From: Akkermansiaceae bacterium
Lineage (GTDB): Bacteria > Verrucomicrobiota > Verrucomicrobiia > Verrucomicrobiales > DEV007
Direction: 5' to 3'
DNA: 64,000 nucleotides
NCBI GenBank assembly: GCA_024233085.1
Contig: JACKQC010000006.1
Span: 179,391 to 243,390, forward strand
A program made the position numbers and the translations under genes. Below the pieces are notes generated by a model. The model was not told the origin of the DNA. It saw only the letters and a program-made list of their open reading frames with translations, and did not search any database. This document shows, in pieces, positions 18,072 to 25,586 of this stretch; the first letter of the stretch is position 1; every line of letters begins with the position of its first letter.

Positions 18072-19163
18072 ATGGGTGAAACCAACGAAACCGACCCGAA
18101 CCGCATGCACACCTGGAGATTTCTCGAGCCCTCGGAACTCACCCGGCCCACCCATTGCCCGGAACTGCCCCGCGTCATCGAAGCCGGCGGCCCGCGGTCC
18201 CTCGCCGACCTGCGCGACTACGTCACCGCCGAAGGCGACCGGTTGCGGGCGGAAATGCGCGCCCGCGGCGGCTTTCTCCTCCGCGGCTTCGAGCTGAACG
18301 ACCCGGAGAGCTTCGCGGACATCATCGGCGCGCTCGGTTACCGCCCCGAAGCGGAGAATCCCTTCGACACCAGCCCCCGGCACAAAGTCGCCGCCAGCGT
18401 CTACACTTCCACCGACACGCCCGATCCCTACCCCATCCTCGCCCACAACGAGAACAGCTTTCTCAACGCGCGGCCCCGCATGATTTCCTTTTTTTGCTTC
18501 GTCGAGCCCCCGCGCTACGGCGAGACGCCGCTATTCGATTCGCGCGCCGCCGCCGCCACGCTCGATCCTTCCGTTCGTGAAAAACTCGCGGCCAGAAAAG
18601 TCTGCTACCGCCGCCGACTGCCGAAGAAACGCCCCGCGTGGGCGCCCAACATCAACCGCACCTGGAGCGAAGCCTTCGGCACCGAAGACCGCGACACCAT
18701 CGAGGAAATGGTGGCCGAGCGCGGCATGACCTGCCGTTGGCATCCCAACGGCCGCCTCCTCCACACCGAAAATGTCGTCGATCCGCTGCCCGTCCATCCC
18801 GACACCGGCGACCGGTGCCTCAATCTCCAGGCCTTCCATCGGACCAGCATCCTCGGCGACCTCGACGAAGTCCGGCCGCGCCAGAATCCGCTCCACAACG
18901 CCTCGCTGAAGATGGGCGTCAGCCTGCTCTACGCCCTCGACGCCATGCCCGTCCAGATCCTCTACGGCGACGGCTCGCCCATCCCGCCCGCCGAGATGGC
19001 CGAAATCCGCCGCGCCACCTGGGAGCATTCCGTCCTCTTCGCGTGGAAAAAGGGCGATCTCCTCGTCCTCGACAACATCCTCACCGGCCACGGCCGCATG
19101 AACGTCGAGAAGCCGCGCAAGATCCTCACCTCCTTCGGCGACATCGTGACCTTTCCCGTGTGA
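18072..19163 (+). CDS. TauD/TfdA-family (SyrP-like) Fe(II)/2-oxoglutarate oxygenase
   Basis: A 363-residue protein starting at ATG 18072 (MGETNETDPNRM); ATG 18105 (MHTWRFLEP) is an equally plausible start. Landmarks are GGFLLRGFELNDPESFADII near the N-terminus, the metal triad start H-N-E in ILAHNENSF, PPRYGETPLFDSR, and the distal His in LVLDNILTGHGR with a following Arg cluster. The H-x-E variant and PPxxGETPLFDS pattern are typical of the SyrP-like branch, which hydroxylates amino acids or amides in natural-product pathways. It is divergent from asnB, and the pair could make a hydroxylated amide. That is inference from position. Confidence 0.85.
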   Translation: MGETNETDPNRMHTWRFLEPSELTRPTHCPELPRVIEAGGPRSLADLRDYVTAEGDRLRAEMRARGGFLLRGFELNDPESFADIIGALGYRPEAENPFDTSPRHKVAASVYTSTDTPDPYPILAHNENSFLNARPRMISFFCFVEPPRYGETPLFDSRAAAATLDPSVREKLAARKVCYRRRLPKKRPAWAPNINRTWSEAFGTEDRDTIEEMVAERGMTCRWHPNGRLLHTENVVDPLPVHPDTGDRCLNLQAFHRTSILGDLDEVRPRQNPLHNASLKMGVSLLYALDAMPVQILYGDGSPIPPAEMAEIRRATWEHSVLFAWKKGDLLVLDNILTGHGRMNVEKPRKILTSFGDIVTFPV

Positions 19164-19171
19164 GGGGGCCA

Positions 19172-19210
19172 GTCAACAGGGTTAGGTCGTCGGCCATACC
19201 CTGTTGGGTT
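19172..19210. repeat. Dispersed double-palindrome element, copy 3
   Basis: Arms GTCAACAGGGTTAGGTC and CATACCCTGTTGGGTT are inverted relative to each other. The element fills most of the 68-base gap between the convergent oxygenase and phaB genes, starting 9 bases after the oxygenase stop. Confidence 0.8.
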
Positions 19211-19231
19211 TCGGGCGAAATCCGGCGCCTG

Positions 19232-19981
19232 TCAAAGGTAGAGCCCCCCGTTCACCGAAAACACGTGGCCCGTGATGTAGCTGGCCTGCTCGCTGGCGAG
19301 AAACACCACCGCGGGAGCGACTTCCTCCGGCTTCCCGAATCGGCGCGCCGGGATGGTGGCGGCGATCTTCTGGGTGACTTCCTCGGGTATGCCCGCCGTC
19401 ATGTCCGTCTCGATGAATCCCGGCGCCACGGCGTTGACCGTCACTCCCTTGCCCGCCAGCTCCACGGCGAGCGCCTTGGTCATGCCGAGCAGTCCGGCCT
19501 TGCTGGCCGCGTAGTTGGCCTGCCCGAAGTTGCCGCGCTGCCCGACGATGGAGGAGATGTTGACGATCCGGCCCCAGCCGGCCTCGATCAGGTTCGGCAG
19601 CACCGCCTTGGTCACCAGAAAGGTGCCGCGCAGGTTCACCGCGATCACGTCGTCCCATTCCTCCGTCGTCATCTTCGCGAAGGAACGATCGCGGTTGACC
19701 CCGGCGTTGTTGATCAGGATCTCGATCGGACCCATCTCGTCGTGGATGGTCCGAACCGCCTCGCCGACCGCGGCCTCGTCCGTGACATCGGCCTGGAAGG
19801 CCCGGGCCCGGCCTCCCGTCGCGGCGACTTCCTTTTCCAGTTCGCCGGCGAAGTCTTCGTGGGTGCGGTAAAAGAAGGCCACCACCCCGCCGCTGGCGGC
19901 CAGCGATTGCACGATGGAGCGGCCAATTCCGCGGTCTCCGCCGGTGACAAGACAAACCTTGTTGTTCAGTTGGATATTCAC
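19232..19981 (-). CDS. phaB: Acetoacetyl-CoA reductase / FabG-type SDR
   Basis: A 249-residue NADPH-dependent short-chain reductase with a GTG start. It has the cofactor loop TGGDRGIGRS, NNAG (ILINNAGVNRDRSF), catalytic Ser in NISSIVGQRGNFGQ and YxxxK in YAASKAG; the C-terminus is GHVFSVNGGLYL. The sequence GQRGNFGQANYAASKAG is shared by PhaB and FabG. Because thiolase, phasin, PhaR and PhaC are adjacent, reduction of acetoacetyl-CoA to (R)-3-hydroxybutyryl-CoA is the likely role, but a fatty-acid FabG role is not excluded. A second SDR lies upstream on the same strand. Confidence 0.85.
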   Translation of the reverse strand: MNIQLNNKVCLVTGGDRGIGRSIVQSLAASGGVVAFFYRTHEDFAGELEKEVAATGGRARAFQADVTDEAAVGEAVRTIHDEMGPIEILINNAGVNRDRSFAKMTTEEWDDVIAVNLRGTFLVTKAVLPNLIEAGWGRIVNISSIVGQRGNFGQANYAASKAGLLGMTKALAVELAGKGVTVNAVAPGFIETDMTAGIPEEVTQKIAATIPARRFGKPEEVAPAVVFLASEQASYITGHVFSVNGGLYL

Positions 19982-20174
19982 GAGTTCGTTTGGATTGAGG
20001 TTGAAACCGCCGGGGCGGCTGGGAACCCCGCTTTCTATTTATCCTATACGAATCGATCCCCCGCCGCGATGCCTCCCCCGCGCGATGCCGGTGGATCGGC
20101 CGGGTTCGAAAGCCGGTCTCGAATGGCCAGTTTCCGGGGTCGGGCGACATCGGCCCTCATCCCCGATCCCGGCC

Positions 20175-20990
20175 TCAAGCCGCCGGGTGCCAGCCGGCGT
20201 CGGCCCACAGTTCCCCGGTCACGGCGGAGTTGGACACCATGAAACAGATGGCGTCCGCGATTTCGTCCGGACGAATGAGCCGCCCGAGCTGCGTCGCGGG
20301 GAGGATGTGTTTCTCGATGTAGTCCTCCCCCATCGCCCGCACCATCGGCGTGTCCGTGAATCCCGGGTGAATGACGCCGCAGCGGACGCCGAAAAACATC
20401 GCCTCCTTTGTCAGGGCCGACCCGGCACCGGCGAGCCCGGCCTTGGTGGCGCCATAGGACACCTGGCCCCGGTTGCCCTGCGACGAGACCGAACCGATAA
20501 AGACGATGGCGCCCTGAAGCCCCTCGTCGATCGACCAGCGCTTGTTTCCCGCGGCCCAACGCGATTCGGCGACGGCGCGAATCAACTCCAGCGCCCAGTA
20601 GATCGGGGCGATCAGATTGATCTCGGTGACGAGCCGGAAATTCTCGATCGGATAGATGTCCGCCTTCCCGGTTTCCTTGTCGAGCTTCACGGAAAGGCGG
20701 TCGCGGGTGATGCCCGCCGCGGGCACGAGAATGCGCGGAAGCCCGAGATCCGCCGTGGCGCGGTCGAAGACTTCGCGGCGAAACGCCGGGTCGGTCACGT
20801 CACCCGTGAATGGGAGGCACACGCAATCCGGGTTCTCCTTCCGGATCGACTCCGCCGTTTCGTGAACCGCGTCCGCGCGGTCCACCAACACGACGCCCCG
20901 CGCCTTGCGCGCCGCGAAGGCGGAAGCCACGGCGCCGCCGATTCCGCTCGCCGCCCCGGTTACCATGGTCACACTGTTTTCGATGTTCAT
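20175..20990 (-). CDS. Short-chain dehydrogenase/reductase of the PHA locus
   Basis: A 271-residue SDR. The cofactor loop TGAASGIGGAV is at the N-terminus; catalytic residues are Ser in FIGSVSSQGNRGQ and Y-x-x-x-K in YGATKAG. The expected NNAG is replaced by VPAAG, and there is an insert around KLDKETGKADIYPIENF. Its position opposite phaR, with a candidate PhaR operator in the shared 208-base divergent promoter region, ties it to PHA metabolism. It might be a 3-hydroxybutyrate dehydrogenase for reuse of polymer monomers or a second reductase; I cannot distinguish these. 193 bases separate it from phaB, with no other feature seen there. Confidence 0.8.
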   Translation of the reverse strand: MNIENSVTMVTGAASGIGGAVASAFAARKARGVVLVDRADAVHETAESIRKENPDCVCLPFTGDVTDPAFRREVFDRATADLGLPRILVPAAGITRDRLSVKLDKETGKADIYPIENFRLVTEINLIAPIYWALELIRAVAESRWAAGNKRWSIDEGLQGAIVFIGSVSSQGNRGQVSYGATKAGLAGAGSALTKEAMFFGVRCGVIHPGFTDTPMVRAMGEDYIEKHILPATQLGRLIRPDEIADAICFMVSNSAVTGELWADAGWHPAA

Positions 20991-21064
20991 CGCTCTGGTT
21001 TGGGTTTGTGGGTTCGAATGCCTTTCCCAACCAGCCTAGCGGCGCCGCGCCCCTCATGGCAACC

Positions 21065-21088
21065 AAATTTTTGCACATGCACAAATTT
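21065..21088. promoter_or_regulatory. Candidate PhaR operator upstream of phaR
   Basis: TTTTTGC-ACAT-GCACAAA at 21068-21085 is an imperfect inverted repeat with a TGC-N4-GCA core, flanked by AAATTT on both sides. A second site with the same core lies before the phasin gene. The known PhaR of Paracoccus binds CTGC-N3-4-GCAG-type sites at phaP and phaR, so the architecture fits autoregulation and repression of phasin. It sits between divergent genes and could control the SDR as well. Confidence 0.6.
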
Positions 21089-21198
21089 TGACGTCATTTT
21101 TCTGAACGCAACCGCTCTTCGCTCTGTTTTCGAATGGCCCGAGGCCCGCTCCCGGCCTACATTTCCTGCCGCAAACGCAAAAGCCGTATCAACTCCCC

Positions 21199-21792
21199 AT
21201 GGACACGAAAAATCCCGAAGTCGAAATCCGCCGCTATTCCAACCGGCGTTTTTACGACACCTCCCGAAGCCGGCACGTCACGCTCGAGGAAATCCGCGAC
21301 ATGATTCGCGACGGAACCGACGTCTCGATCGTCGACGCCCCCACCGGGGAGGACATCACCTCCCGGGTGCTGACCCAGATTATCCTCGAGTTCGACGAAC
21401 GGAAGATCGCCGTCCTTCCCGCCGTGATGCTCCACCGGCTCATCCGATCGAGCGAGTCATTGCTGCTGGATTTCATCTCCCAGTATTTCACCCAGGCCAC
21501 GCGGCTGTTTCAGGATTCGCAGCAGGCGGCGCGGGACCAGTGGATGCGCCTCATGCCTTTCCCGGGCGACCCGGCCCCCTGGTGGCCGACCGCCGGCCGG
21601 GAGCCCCCTCCGGCACCCCCGGCGCGGGAAAGCGCTCCCGACACCGACGATCTCAAGCAGGTCATCGCGCAACTGCGGGAGCAACTCCAGGATGTCCAGG
21701 CCGAGATGAAAGACCTGCGCGGCGGAGAGAACCCGACGCAGCGAAAACCGGCCGCCAAAGCGCCCCGGTCCCCGCGACGAAAGAAGAAGTGA
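21199..21792 (+). CDS. phaR: Polyhydroxyalkanoate synthesis repressor PhaR
   Basis: A 197-residue DNA-binding regulator. The N-terminal ~60 residues are the PhaR DNA-binding domain (EIRRYSNRRFYDTSRSRHVT then LEEIRDMIRDG and IVDAPTGEDITSRVLTQII). The PHB-accumulation domain follows (EFDERKIAVLPAVMLHRLI). The C-terminus has a coiled-coil-like segment (DLKQVIAQLREQLQDVQAEM) and a Lys/Arg-rich end. PhaR binds both polymer and DNA, so polymer accumulation releases repression of phasin. Two matching operator-like sites are present, one before this gene and one before the phasin. Confidence 0.92.
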   Translation: MDTKNPEVEIRRYSNRRFYDTSRSRHVTLEEIRDMIRDGTDVSIVDAPTGEDITSRVLTQIILEFDERKIAVLPAVMLHRLIRSSESLLLDFISQYFTQATRLFQDSQQAARDQWMRLMPFPGDPAPWWPTAGREPPPAPPARESAPDTDDLKQVIAQLREQLQDVQAEMKDLRGGENPTQRKPAAKAPRSPRRKKK

Positions 21793-21832
21793 CCGGGAAC
21801 CGGCGGCGAACAGCGACGAACCCCGGATCACG

Positions 21833-21852
21833 TTTTTTGCGTTTGCAAAAAT
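21833..21852. promoter_or_regulatory. Candidate PhaR operator upstream of phasin gene
   Basis: TTTTTGC-GTTT-GCAAAAA at 21834-21851 is a perfect 7-base inverted repeat around four bases, again with a TGC-N4-GCA core. A -35-like TTGACA follows at 21858-21863, so a bound repressor would touch the promoter. No strong -10 is visible. The site is about 100 bases before the phasin ATG. Confidence 0.65.
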
Positions 21853-21948
21853 TTCGATTGACAGCCCGAACCCTCTCCGGGAGACTGTCGAAAAGGAAGC
21901 GCGGTTTCTGTGCCGCCGGCTTCCACAACGCTAGAAAGAGGCTCTGCC

Positions 21949-22398
21949 ATGAAAAAGAACACATTCGAATCGCTCTTTGACGAAGCCGCGGACACCTACG
22001 TCAACGCGTTCAAATCCTGCGTCCGCATTCAGGAAGACACCGCCCGGCAATGCTTCGACTTCGTGAAGGGGTGGGGCAAGACCGACGACTTGGCCAAGCG
22101 CCAGGAGCAGTTCATCGAGCAAGCCGTGACCAACATGAAAAAGGCCGCCGACGACTCCATGGACCTGTGGAAACAAAACGCCGACAAATGCCTCAAGCTG
22201 CTCGAGGAAGGCTTCGCCGCCGCGCAGGCCAAGACCCCGAGCGACGCCCAGGGTCGGCTCCAGAAACTGTGGGAAAACTCCCTCGGCGCCATGAAGGAAA
22301 ACACCGAGACCATGGTCCGGCTCAGCGGCGAGGCCATGAAGGCCTATGCCGACTACCTGAACGATCTGACGCCCAAGGAACCCGCGGGCGCCAAGTGA
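21949..22398 (+). CDS. phaP: Phasin-like protein
   Basis: A 149-residue, helical, Lys/Glu-rich protein without signal peptide, typical of phasins that coat PHA granules. The start at ATG 21949 is preceded by a Shine-Dalgarno-like AGAAAGAGG at 21933-21941. Amphipathic stretches such as FIEQAVTNMKKAADDSMDLW and MKENTETMVRLSGEAMKAYA match phasin composition. The assignment rests mainly on locus context: operator-like site upstream, phaR before and thiolase after. The symbol is therefore by role. Confidence 0.75.
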   Translation: MKKNTFESLFDEAADTYVNAFKSCVRIQEDTARQCFDFVKGWGKTDDLAKRQEQFIEQAVTNMKKAADDSMDLWKQNADKCLKLLEEGFAAAQAKTPSDAQGRLQKLWENSLGAMKENTETMVRLSGEAMKAYADYLNDLTPKEPAGAK

Positions 22399-22494
22399 CC
22401 GAAACCTCCCGCCGGACGGACCGAGCCCCGCCCCGGTGAACTCCCTCTTTTGCCGGGTCGGGACAGTCTGGAGTTCCATAACCCCTTCAAATTC

Positions 22495-23679
22495 ATGCGA
22501 AACGATACCCCCATCTACTTGGCGGGCGGCGTGCGCACCGCCATCGGCGCCTATTGCGGCATGTTTTCGGACGTTCCCGCGGCGACTCTCGGCGCCACGG
22601 CGGCGAAAGGCGCCCTCCAGGCCGCCGGCGTCCCCTCCGATGCCGTCGACGAGCTGATCTTCGGCAACGTCCTCGGGGCCGGGCTCGGCCCGAACGTCGC
22701 CCGGCGCGTCACCATCGAGGCCGGGCTGGATCCCTCCGTCGGCTCGACCACGGTGAACAAGGTCTGCGGCTCCGGCCTCAAGTCCGTCATGCTCGCCGCC
22801 CAGGCCATCCAGTGCGGCGACGCGGAGGTCGTCGTCGCCGGCGGCGCGGAATCCATGACCCGGGCGCCCTACCTCCTCGAAAAGGCCCGGACCGGTTACC
22901 GGATGGGCCACGGCGAGATCATCGACGCCATGATCCGCGACGGTCTGTGGGACGGTTTTTGCGACCGCCACATGGGATCGCTCGGCGAGGACTGCGCCGC
23001 CCAGTACGAATTCACCCGCGAAGCCCAGGATGATTTCGCCATCCGGAGCTACGAGCGCGCCAACGCCGCCATCGCCGCCGGTGCCTTCCAATCCGAGATC
23101 GTGCCAGTCGAGATCGCCTCCCGCAAGGGGACCGTGACCCACGACACCGACGAGGAACCCGGACGCTTCAGTCCCGAGAAATTCCGCGCCCTGCGCCCCG
23201 CGTTTTCCGGCGACGGCACCATCACCGCCGGCAACGCCTCGAGCATCAGCGACGGCGCCGCCAGCGTGGTCGTGCTTTCCGAGGCGAAACTCAAGGAACA
23301 CGGCGCCGAGCCCCAGGCCCGTGTCGTCGGCCACGCGACCTCCTCGCGGGAGCCGCAATGGTTCACCATCGCCCCGGTCGGGGCCATCCAGCGCCTCCTC
23401 GACCAGGTCGGCTGGAAGGCCTCCGGCGTCGATCTTTACGAAATCAACGAAGCCTTCGCCGTCGTCTCCATGGCGGCAATCAAGGACTTCGCCCTCGACG
23501 AGGAGCGGGTGAATGTGAACGGCGGCGCCATTTCCCTGGGCCATCCCATCGGCGCCAGCGGCTGCCGCATTCTCGTGACCCTGCTCCACGCCATGAAAGC
23601 GCGCGACGCGAAACGCGGCGTGGCCGCCCTGTGCATCGGCGGCGGCGAGGCCGTCGCCATGGCCGTCGAGCGCGTGTAA
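22495..23679 (+). CDS. phaA: Acetyl-CoA acetyltransferase (beta-ketothiolase)
   Basis: A 394-residue thiolase condensing two acetyl-CoA to acetoacetyl-CoA, the first PHA step. The start at ATG 22495 (MRNDTPIYLAGGVRTAIG) gives normal length. The acyl-accepting Cys is C91 in VNKVCGSGLKS; the His block is NVNGGAISLGHPIGASG. The C-terminal block is CIGGGEAVAMA, with Glu where many thiolases have Gly-Gln or Gly-Met. EINEAFA is present. It follows the phasin gene by 96 bases and precedes the PhaE-like gene by 24, consistent with one operon. Confidence 0.93.
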   Translation: MRNDTPIYLAGGVRTAIGAYCGMFSDVPAATLGATAAKGALQAAGVPSDAVDELIFGNVLGAGLGPNVARRVTIEAGLDPSVGSTTVNKVCGSGLKSVMLAAQAIQCGDAEVVVAGGAESMTRAPYLLEKARTGYRMGHGEIIDAMIRDGLWDGFCDRHMGSLGEDCAAQYEFTREAQDDFAIRSYERANAAIAAGAFQSEIVPVEIASRKGTVTHDTDEEPGRFSPEKFRALRPAFSGDGTITAGNASSISDGAASVVVLSEAKLKEHGAEPQARVVGHATSSREPQWFTIAPVGAIQRLLDQVGWKASGVDLYEINEAFAVVSMAAIKDFALDEERVNVNGGAISLGHPIGASGCRILVTLLHAMKARDAKRGVAALCIGGGEAVAMAVERV

Positions 23680-23703
23680 CCGATTCCTTCACCCATCACC
23701 GCT

Positions 23704-24291
23704 ATGCCAGACGACGACGACGACACCGACCCGATTTCCGAGGCCACCCGCCGCTTCACCGAGGGGCAGGAGCACTTCGCCCGGTTGTGGACCGACTTCG
23801 CCGGCAAGATGGCTTCGGCGGGCGCGTCCTTTTCCCCGAACGCCACCCCGCCGGACGCCGCGCGGGGGATGCGTTCCGCCTTCTTCGACGCGCTCACCGG
23901 TTACTTCGAGCAGTACCTGCGCTCGCCGGAGTTCCTCGATTCGTGGAAACAGGTGATGGCCGGCGCCATCGAATTCCGCCGCCAGCTCAACGAAAACCTC
24001 GGCCGCGTTCATCACGAGTTCCAGGGAACCAGCCGCCAGGACATCGACCAGTTGATGATCGCCCTGACCCACCTCGAGCGACGCCTCGTCGACACCATCG
24101 AGCGCGCCGAGGAACGCATCGACGGCCTCTCCGCCCGGCTCCAGCTCCTGGAAAAGGCCGTCGCCGGCGGCGCCTCGTCGTCCCCCGCCCCGATCGCGAA
24201 ACCGAAGCCCGGCCCAAAGAAAACCACGGAGAAGAAAGCCCCGGCGAAGAAAAAATCCGCGCCCGGAAAACGATCCCGCGCCCGGAAGTGA
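23704..24291 (+). CDS. PhaE-like subunit of class III PHA synthase
   Basis: A 195-residue protein with an acidic N-terminus, an aromatic helical middle (GYFEQYLRSPEFLDSWKQVM) and a coiled coil (IERAEERIDGLSARLQLLEK), ending in a Lys/Pro/Ala-rich tail of about 35 residues. Size, helical make-up and the SPEFLDSWKQ segment fit PhaE, the partner that class III PhaC needs for activity. It lies directly before phaC with a 52-base gap. The basic tail resembles histone-like tails found on some granule-associated proteins and could bind DNA or granule surfaces. PhaE is inferred from context and composition. Confidence 0.7.
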   Translation: MPDDDDDTDPISEATRRFTEGQEHFARLWTDFAGKMASAGASFSPNATPPDAARGMRSAFFDALTGYFEQYLRSPEFLDSWKQVMAGAIEFRRQLNENLGRVHHEFQGTSRQDIDQLMIALTHLERRLVDTIERAEERIDGLSARLQLLEKAVAGGASSSPAPIAKPKPGPKKTTEKKAPAKKKSAPGKRSRARK

Positions 24292-24343
24292 GCGGCGCTT
24301 CGGGCCCCCATCGTCCTGATCCTCTCAATCCCGTCAGAAACCC

Positions 24344-25435
24344 ATGAGCACCCAAACGGATTTCATCTCCTCCTGGGCCGCCGCCCAGACGGCCATGGTC
24401 CAGGAGACCGCCCGGAACTTTCAGCGAGTGTCCCGCCTGCCCTCCCTCTGGCGGCGCGCCCGGAAAGTGAAAAAGGGCGCCACCCCCTCCGAAGTCGTCT
24501 ACGAGGAGGACCGGCTCAAGCTCCTCCACTACGTGTCGGACGAGCCGCCCCGTTACCGCACGCCCGTGCTTTTCGTGTTCGCGCTCGTCAACCGCCCCTA
24601 CGTCCTCGACCTCCTCCCCGGAAAAAGCGTGATCGAGAAATTCGTCCAGGCCGGCTTCGACACCTACCTCATCGACTGGCACCGACCGACCCATGCCGAT
24701 CGACATCACACCCTGGACACCTACGTCAACGGCTACATCCGCAACATCGTCGATCACCTGCGCGAGCGCGCCGGGGCGCCGCGGGTCAGCCTTGTCGGCT
24801 ACTGCATGGGCGGCACCATGAGCACCCTGTTCACCGCCCTGCACCCCGACAAGGTCGCCAACCTCGTCCTCATGGCCGCCGGCATCGATTTCGAGACCCG
24901 CGAGGGCCTGCTCAATCTCTGGTCCGACGAAGAAAACTTCGATGTCGACGCCTTCGTCGACGCCTTCGGCAATTGCCCCGCCGAGTTCCTCCAGAGCACC
25001 TTCCAGATGATGAATCCGGTCGCCAATTACCTCCAGAAACCGCTCAATTTCTTCGAGCGAATGGATGACGAGGCGTTTGTGGAGGAATTCTTCACCATGG
25101 AGACCTGGCTCAACGACAACGTCTCCATCCCGGGCGAGGTTTACCGGGAATTCGTCAAGTATCTCTACCAGCGAAATCTCCTGGTCAAAAACCAGATGCC
25201 CGTCGGCCGTCACCTCGTCAATCTGAGGAACATCGTCTGCCCCGTGCTCAACCTCATGGCCAGCCGCGACGATCTCGTCCCCTGCGCCCAGAGCGAGCCC
25301 TTCACCGATCTCGTCGGCTCCGCCGACCGGAGGACGATGAAGCTCGAGACCGGCCACATCGGCCTCGCCGTCGGCAAGCGCGCCCACCAGGAACTGTGGC
25401 CCAAGGTCTGCGACTGGCTTGGCGAGCGGTCGTGA
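24344..25435 (+). CDS. phaC: Class III poly(3-hydroxyalkanoate) synthase PhaC
   Basis: A 363-residue alpha/beta-fold polymerase that joins (R)-3-hydroxyacyl-CoA into polyester. The length matches class III PhaC (~355) rather than class I (~590). The lipase-like box is GYCMGG with the catalytic Cys at 154; the general base His is H338 in GHIGLAVG and the catalytic Asp is D309 in SRDDLVP. The Asp-His spacing of 29 equals that of the well-studied class III enzyme. YLIDWHRPTHADRHHTLDTY is another hallmark. It ends the phaR-phasin-phaA-phaE-phaC run. A 151-base gap with no visible feature follows. Confidence 0.95.
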   Translation: MSTQTDFISSWAAAQTAMVQETARNFQRVSRLPSLWRRARKVKKGATPSEVVYEEDRLKLLHYVSDEPPRYRTPVLFVFALVNRPYVLDLLPGKSVIEKFVQAGFDTYLIDWHRPTHADRHHTLDTYVNGYIRNIVDHLRERAGAPRVSLVGYCMGGTMSTLFTALHPDKVANLVLMAAGIDFETREGLLNLWSDEENFDVDAFVDAFGNCPAEFLQSTFQMMNPVANYLQKPLNFFERMDDEAFVEEFFTMETWLNDNVSIPGEVYREFVKYLYQRNLLVKNQMPVGRHLVNLRNIVCPVLNLMASRDDLVPCAQSEPFTDLVGSADRRTMKLETGHIGLAVGKRAHQELWPKVCDWLGERS

Positions 25436-25586
25436 GCCGCGGATCTGGCGGCGGCTTCGGGGGCTCCGCGGAAGGCAACCGCCGTTCTTCGCGGCCGGAG
25501 CGAAGCGGAGACCGCCGGGCTCGGCATCCAGCGACACCGCGCTTGTGCTTGCCTTCGCCGTCCCGGTCTCCTAACCTGTCGGCGCG

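Noticed and set aside
15593..18178. An 861-codon frame covering PhnA and most of asnB
   Set aside because: Only its last 110 codons (PhnA) are meaningful; the rest is out of register with asnB, which has catalytic Cys2 and the PP-loop.
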